Assembly: GCF_020217025.1 (NCBI RefSeq) | Contig: NZ_JAIWOF010000156.1 | Coordinates: 1 to 10,000, forward strand | DNA length: 10,000 nucleotides | DNA from: Flavobacterium sp. | GTDB lineage: Bacteria; Bacteroidota; Bacteroidia; Flavobacteriales; Flavobacteriaceae | Direction: 5' to 3' | In this document: positions 6,371-10,000 of the stretch, piece by piece | Numbering within the stretch: the stretch's first letter is position 1 | Layout: every line of letters starts with the position of its first letter | Notes under the pieces: generated by a model | What the model saw: only the letters and a program-made list of their open reading frames with translations | Told to the model about the DNA's origin: nothing | The model's database searches: none | Program-made: the position numbers and the translations under genes

Positions 6371-7703
6371 GAAGCGCTTTTTTTAGGTCTTTTACTAACT
6401 CACCAATGTCGCCCGCACCTATCGTTACAAACACATCAGCATCTGAATTTTCAAAAGCAGTGAACAACTCGTCTTTGCTGACTAATTTCTTATTTGGATT
6501 GCTAATTTTATTCAACAACCAAGTCGAATTTACACCTTCCATTGGCAACTCGCGAGCCGGATAAATTTCCAATAATAAAATCTCGTCGAATTGACTTAAA
6601 CTTTCTGCAAAACCATCTACAAAATCTTTTGTTCTACTGAACAAATGTGGTTGAAAAGCTGCAATTATTTTTTTACCCGGATACAATTCACGAACCGCTT
6701 GATGCACTGCATTAATTTCCGTTGGATGATGTGCATAATCATCTATATAAACTAATTTTTCTTCTCTGATTTGGAAAGAAAAACGTCTTCTTACTCCTTT
6801 AAAACTTGCTAATGCTGCAATGATTTTTTCATTGGAAACGCCATAAGATTTAGCCATTGCAAAAGCTAATAATGCGTTAGTCAAATTATGATGACCTGGC
6901 AAACCAAATTTTACATTTTTAACTACTTCGGTTGGAGTTTTCACATCGAATACATAAAACCCGTTTTCTATTCGGATGTTTTGAGCAGAAAAATCAGCAT
7001 CATTGTTAACTCCGATAGTATTTCCTTCTAGTGGTAATCCTTTGATTAAGTATAAATTTTCGCTTGGCGTTTTGGCTGCAAATTCTCTGAATGATTCCTC
7101 AATACTAGCCGCATCTCCATAAATATCTAAATGGTCCGCATCCATTGAAGTAACGCAAGAAACATTAGGATGTAAATGCAAGAACGAACGATCAAATTCA
7201 TCTGCTTCCACTACCGTAACTGTTTTTCCTGAACCGATTAAATTGGAATTATAGTTCTCCACAATTCCACCTAAAAAAGCGGTAACATCTACGCCACTTT
7301 CATATAAAACGTGACCTAAAATGCTTGAAGTTGTTGTTTTTCCATGCGTTCCAGCTACTGCAAAACAATACGTGTCTTTTGTAATGATTCCTAAAACTTC
7401 AGCACGCTTTTTAATAGTAAATCCTCTTTCGATGAAATAATTCCATTCGGAATGCGAAACTGGAACGGCTGGCGTTACGATTACTAATGTATTTTCAACA
7501 TAGAAATCGGTTGGAATTAAATTGATATTATCTTCAAAATGAATTTCTAAACCGATTGCTTGTAATTCATCTGTTAACTGCGTTGGTGTTTTGTCGTAAC
7601 CCACTACTTTTTTTCCAATGTATTGAAAATAGCGAGCAAGAGCACTCATTCCGATACCTCCGATGCCGATGAAATAAACGTTATGTATTTGATTTAGATT
7701 CAT
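6357..7703 (-). CDS. murC: UDP-N-acetylmuramate--L-alanine ligase MurC
   Basis: This cytoplasmic enzyme adds L-alanine to UDP-MurNAc using ATP, the first step of the peptidoglycan stem peptide. The N-terminal UDP-binding domain has the MurC pattern FIGIGGIGMSALARYF (11-26). The central ATPase domain has the P-loop AGTHGKTTTS (117-126), EADEFDRSF (166-174) and TSMDADHLDIYG (185-196), then GLPGHHNLTNALLA (267-280). The C-terminal domain begins near RRRFSF (305-310) and carries IDDYAHHPTEI (320-330), and it ends with GAGDIGELV (429-437). HHPTEI and the GIGGIGMS start separate MurC from MurD, MurE and MurF. The length (448) is normal for the family. The ATG lies 33 bases after the murG stop, in a short repeat-like spacer, and its leader is A-rich. 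The 3' end overlaps ftsQ by 14 bases. Confidence 0.97.
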   Translation of the reverse strand: MNLNQIHNVYFIGIGGIGMSALARYFQYIGKKVVGYDKTPTQLTDELQAIGLEIHFEDNINLIPTDFYVENTLVIVTPAVPVSHSEWNYFIERGFTIKKRAEVLGIITKDTYCFAVAGTHGKTTTSSILGHVLYESGVDVTAFLGGIVENYNSNLIGSGKTVTVVEADEFDRSFLHLHPNVSCVTSMDADHLDIYGDAASIEESFREFAAKTPSENLYLIKGLPLEGNTIGVNNDADFSAQNIRIENGFYVFDVKTPTEVVKNVKFGLPGHHNLTNALLAFAMAKSYGVSNEKIIAALASFKGVRRRFSFQIREEKLVYIDDYAHHPTEINAVHQAVRELYPGKKIIAAFQPHLFSRTKDFVDGFAESLSQFDEILLLEIYPARELPMEGVNSTWLLNKISNPNKKLVSKDELFTAFENSDADVFVTIGAGDIGELVKDLKKALHEKN

Positions 7704-7710
7704 TTCTTTA

Positions 7711-7742
7711 GTTAAATTGTTTAACTGTTAATTTGTTTAGTT
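7711..7742. repeat. Degenerate tandem 8-base repeat in the murG-murC spacer
   Basis: Four contiguous eight-base units follow one another on the plus strand: GTTAAATT, GTTTAACT, GTTAATTT and GTTTAGTT, with a related GCTTAACT five bases later (7748-7755). The units fit GTTNANNT. The first two also form a seven-base inverted repeat, AGTTAAA/TTTAACT (7710-7716 and 7720-7726). The array runs into the stop codon of murG and fills almost the whole spacer. AT-rich chance similarity cannot be ruled out. Confidence 0.5.
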
Positions 7743-8825
7743 GATTAGCTTAACTATTTCTTCAACAATATCTTTTGTTGCGTTTGGTTTGGCTAATTTC
7801 TTTATGTTTTGACTTAATTCAGCTTGTTTGCTTTCGTTTGAAATTAAATCAGAAAAAACCGTTTCAAATTGCGTTTCTAATTCTGATTCTCTTATCAAAA
7901 TTGCTCCGTTTTTATCTGAAATTGCTTTAGCGTTTTTGGTTTGATGATCTTCGGCAACGTTTGGTGATGGAATAAAAATCGTTGGTTTTCCTACAATACA
8001 CAATTCCGAAACGGATGATGCTCCTGAACGCGAAATTACAACATCCGCAGCAGCGTAAACCAAATCCATTCTATCAATAAATGCTACTACCTGAACGTTT
8101 TCTTTTTCATTATATTTTGTGTAATCGTTCAAATATAATTTTCCGCATTGCCAGATGATTTGAATGTTTTGACTCAATAGAAAATCCAATTCTTTTTCAA
8201 TCAATTGGTTGATTCTTCTAGCACCTAAACTTCCGCCTAAAACCAACAATGTTTTTTTATTTGCATCTAATTTAAAATAAGCGATAGCTTCACTTTTGCT
8301 TGCTTCGTTAATCAAATCTTGACGCACTGGATTTCCAGTTAAAATCATTTTATCTTTTGGAAAAAATCGTTCCAAATTTTCGTAAGCCACACAGATTTTA
8401 TTTGCTTTTTTAGCCAATAATTTATTCGTTATTCCAGGATACGAATTTTGCTCTTGAATTACCGTTGGAATACCCAACATCGAAGCCACTTTCAAAACGG
8501 CACCGCTGGCAAAACCTCCCGTTCCAATTACAACATCAGGTTTAAAATTTTTGATAATTCGGAATGAATTCCACATACTTGAAAGCAGTTTGAATGGAAA
8601 CATCGCGTTATCTAAAGTTAATTTTCGTTGAATTCCCGAAATCCACAATCCTTTAATCGCATAACCCGCTTGAGGCACTTTTTGCATTTCCATTTTATCT
8701 TTGGCACCTACAAAAAGAAACTCCGCTTCAGGAAAACGAGATTTTAATTCGTTCGCAATCGCAACGGCTGGATAAATATGTCCGCCAGTTCCGCCTCCGC
8801 TTATTATGAATCTTGGTTTTTTCAT
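7737..8825 (-). CDS. murG: Lipid II synthase MurG (UDP-GlcNAc transferase)
   Basis: This peripheral membrane GT-B glycosyltransferase transfers GlcNAc from UDP-GlcNAc to lipid I, making lipid II on the inner membrane face. The family glycine loops are present: [12 protein letters not shown] (9-20), GTGGFASG (101-108) and [13 protein letters not shown] (194-206). [14 protein letters not shown] (124-137) is the conserved acceptor-side block. [11 protein letters not shown] (265-275) and [14 protein letters not shown] (286-299) form the donor nucleotide-sugar site. The length (362) is normal. The start codon overlaps the stop of ftsW (TAATG), a classic coupling arrangement, so the flippase-independent polymerase FtsW and its substrate-producing enzyme are made from one message. 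murC follows after 33 bases, the largest gap in the ftsW-to-ftsZ run. Confidence 0.97.
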   Translation of the reverse strand: MKKPRFIISGGGTGGHIYPAVAIANELKSRFPEAEFLFVGAKDKMEMQKVPQAGYAIKGLWISGIQRKLTLDNAMFPFKLLSSMWNSFRIIKNFKPDVVIGTGGFASGAVLKVASMLGIPTVIQEQNSYPGITNKLLAKKANKICVAYENLERFFPKDKMILTGNPVRQDLINEASKSEAIAYFKLDANKKTLLVLGGSLGARRINQLIEKELDFLLSQNIQIIWQCGKLYLNDYTKYNEKENVQVVAFIDRMDLVYAAADVVISRSGASSVSELCIVGKPTIFIPSPNVAEDHQTKNAKAISDKNGAILIRESELETQFETVFSDLISNESKQAELSQNIKKLAKPNATKDIVEEIVKLIN

Positions 8826-10000
8826 TATTTTTTATTTAAAACTGCGTTCATTGGATTTTGTCCGTTTACTAGCACATCTCCGTTTTCATCTTCGATTAAA
8901 GATTCTCTAATCGAACTTTTAATATCGTTTATTTTTTGCTGATTTTCATCGGCATCTTTCTCTTCATTCAAAGCCACTTGCGCATCGATAATTTGCTGTA
9001 AAGCCTCATCACGTTTGCGTTTTTCCTCTAAATCTAGTGCTACTTCTTCTTCTTTCTTGGTAACACTTAAAATAATTCCGACAGCAATACATGTCATCCA
9101 AATCGAAGTTCCTCCGCTACTAATCAAAGGTAAAGGTTGACCTGTTACTGGCAATAATTCTACGGCAACTCCCATATTCACAAATGCTTGGAATATGATT
9201 GGGAATCCGAGCCCGATGATTAATAATTTTCCGAATAAACTCGAAGCTTTTTGAGCATTGATTACAAATCGAATTAACAATAATAAATACAATCCGATAA
9301 TCGTTAAAGCACCCACCAATCCCCATTCTTCAACAATAATTGCAAAAATAAAATCGGAAGAAGATTGAGGTAAGAAATTTTTCTGAACACTTTTTCCTGC
9401 TCCTAATCCAATTACTCCACCAGAAGCGATAGCGATTTTTGCTTTTTCAATTTGGTAATCATCTTCATTTGGCGTGTCTTTTGTAAAACGCTCGATACGA
9501 TTTTCCCAAGTATTTACACGACTAAAAAACTTATTATCTGGAAAAGCTTTTGCTAATAATATAAACAACAACATGGCTGAAACTCCCATCGCTAAAACAT
9601 ATCCCAAATATTTTAAAGGATATTGTCCGATAAAAATTAACATGCAAATCATCGCAAAAATTAAGGCTGTTGTTGAAAAATTGGCAGGTAAAATCAACAC
9701 TAAAACTCCTCCAACAGGCACCCATAGTTCTAAAAATGATTCCTTAAACGAATATACTTTATCGCTAACTTTTGCTAAATAGCGCGCTACATAAACCATT
9801 ATAACAATAAATGCCAAAGTAGAAGTTTGAAAACTTACTCCCACAAATGGAATTTGAATCCAACGACTGGCATTTGCTCCACCAATTTCTGTTCCTTTAA
9901 ACAATGTGTAAACCAACAATAAGGCTACTAAAGGAATTCCAAAAATAGACAAGGCTTTGAAGTAATGATAGGGCATTTTGTGAATCCAATAAATGATTCC
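8825..10000 (-). CDS. ftsW: Septal peptidoglycan glycosyltransferase FtsW (5' end off the window)
   Basis: This is a SEDS-family multi-pass membrane protein that polymerises lipid II at the septum together with FtsI. The frame stays open to the right edge: eight more codons (GIIYWIHK) lie upstream of the methionine at 9974-9976, so that Met is internal, and the first transmembrane segments are off the window. About 391 residues are visible. SEDS hallmarks, counted from the right edge: [18 protein letters not shown] (41-58), [12 protein letters not shown] (161-172), the loop [20 protein letters not shown] (208-227) whose D216 corresponds to the essential SEDS aspartate, and [12 protein letters not shown] (290-301). 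A charged cytoplasmic tail of about 78 residues follows the last membrane segment. Its first part ([20 protein letters not shown]) looks helical or coiled-coil. FtsW is preferred over RodA because of the dcw context. The stop overlaps the murG start. Confidence 0.93.
   Translation of the reverse strand, partial: GIIYWIHKMPYHYFKALSIFGIPLVALLLVYTLFKGTEIGGANASRWIQIPFVGVSFQTSTLAFIVIMVYVARYLAKVSDKVYSFKESFLELWVPVGGVLVLILPANFSTTALIFAMICMLIFIGQYPLKYLGYVLAMGVSAMLLFILLAKAFPDNKFFSRVNTWENRIERFTKDTPNEDDYQIEKAKIAIASGGVIGLGAGKSVQKNFLPQSSSDFIFAIIVEEWGLVGALTIIGLYLLLLIRFVINAQKASSLFGKLLIIGLGFPIIFQAFVNMGVAVELLPVTGQPLPLISSGGTSIWMTCIAVGIILSVTKKEEEVALDLEEKRKRDEALQQIIDAQVALNEEKDADENQQKINDIKSSIRESLIEDENGDVLVNGQNPMNAVLNKK

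Noticed and set aside
6372-6379. AAGCGCTT palindrome just upstream of the ftsQ start
   Set aside because: It is only eight bases long and is accounted for by the MurC codons for its C-terminal residues (KKALH).
9474-9782. Plus-strand open frame of 102 codons within ftsW
   Set aside because: It is antisense to conserved FtsW sequence and reads as an ordinary shadow of a membrane-protein gene.
9974-9976. Methionine codon as the start of ftsW
   Set aside because: The frame remains open upstream to the window edge with FtsW-like residues (GIIYWIHK), and a start here would remove the first membrane segments.
1-10000. Novel defence, mobile or biosynthetic system; CRISPR array; attachment site at the tRNA
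   Set aside because: All long genes belong to recognised housekeeping families. No regular direct repeats with spacers exist, and no integrase or duplicated tRNA 3' end flanks tRNA-Arg.

Overview
The window is a low-GC piece of a Bacteroidota chromosome, most likely from the class Flavobacteriia. Four things point there: the gene order ftsW-murG-murC-ftsQ-ftsA-ftsZ followed by a GatB/YqeY gene; a perfect Bacteroidota -7 promoter element (TANNTTTG); an FtsZ with a very long acidic linker and an extra C-terminal tail; and gene starts that are A-rich rather than Shine-Dalgarno-led, with one exception at ftsZ. Species cannot be told from the sequence.

Nearly everything is on the minus strand, so the biological order runs from right to left. 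From 10000 down to 2260 lies the distal half of the division and cell wall (dcw) cluster. FtsW (SEDS glycosyltransferase, N-terminus off the window) overlaps murG by one base. MurG (lipid II synthesis) is followed after 33 bases by murC (UDP-MurNAc:L-Ala ligase). MurC overlaps ftsQ by 14 bases, and ftsQ, ftsA and ftsZ follow with gaps of 8 and 11 bases. These genes supply lipid II and build the Z-ring with its membrane anchor and the septal polymerase complex. The run ends in a clear intrinsic terminator at 2203-2231.

Downstream, a GatB/YqeY-domain gene (1674-2123) has its own promoter element. It is followed by a perfect 18-bp inverted repeat, a tRNA-Arg(UCG) gene and that gene's terminator. 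Next come a membrane-anchored M90 (MtfA-like) zinc peptidase (581-1441) and a stand-alone CBS-pair protein (92-511). At the left edge a perfect 34-bp palindrome (55-88) serves as a bidirectional terminator between the CBS gene and the last 15 codons of an unidentified plus-strand gene.

No gene-free stretch exceeds 300 bases. There is no mobile element, CRISPR array or phage gene, and I see no undescribed multi-gene system. The points worth a second look are small: a strong Shine-Dalgarno at ftsZ, repeated motifs in the FtsZ linker and a conserved-looking second tail, two kinds of intergenic repeat, alternative hairpins at the ftsZ stop codon, and the membrane-anchored M90 peptidase.
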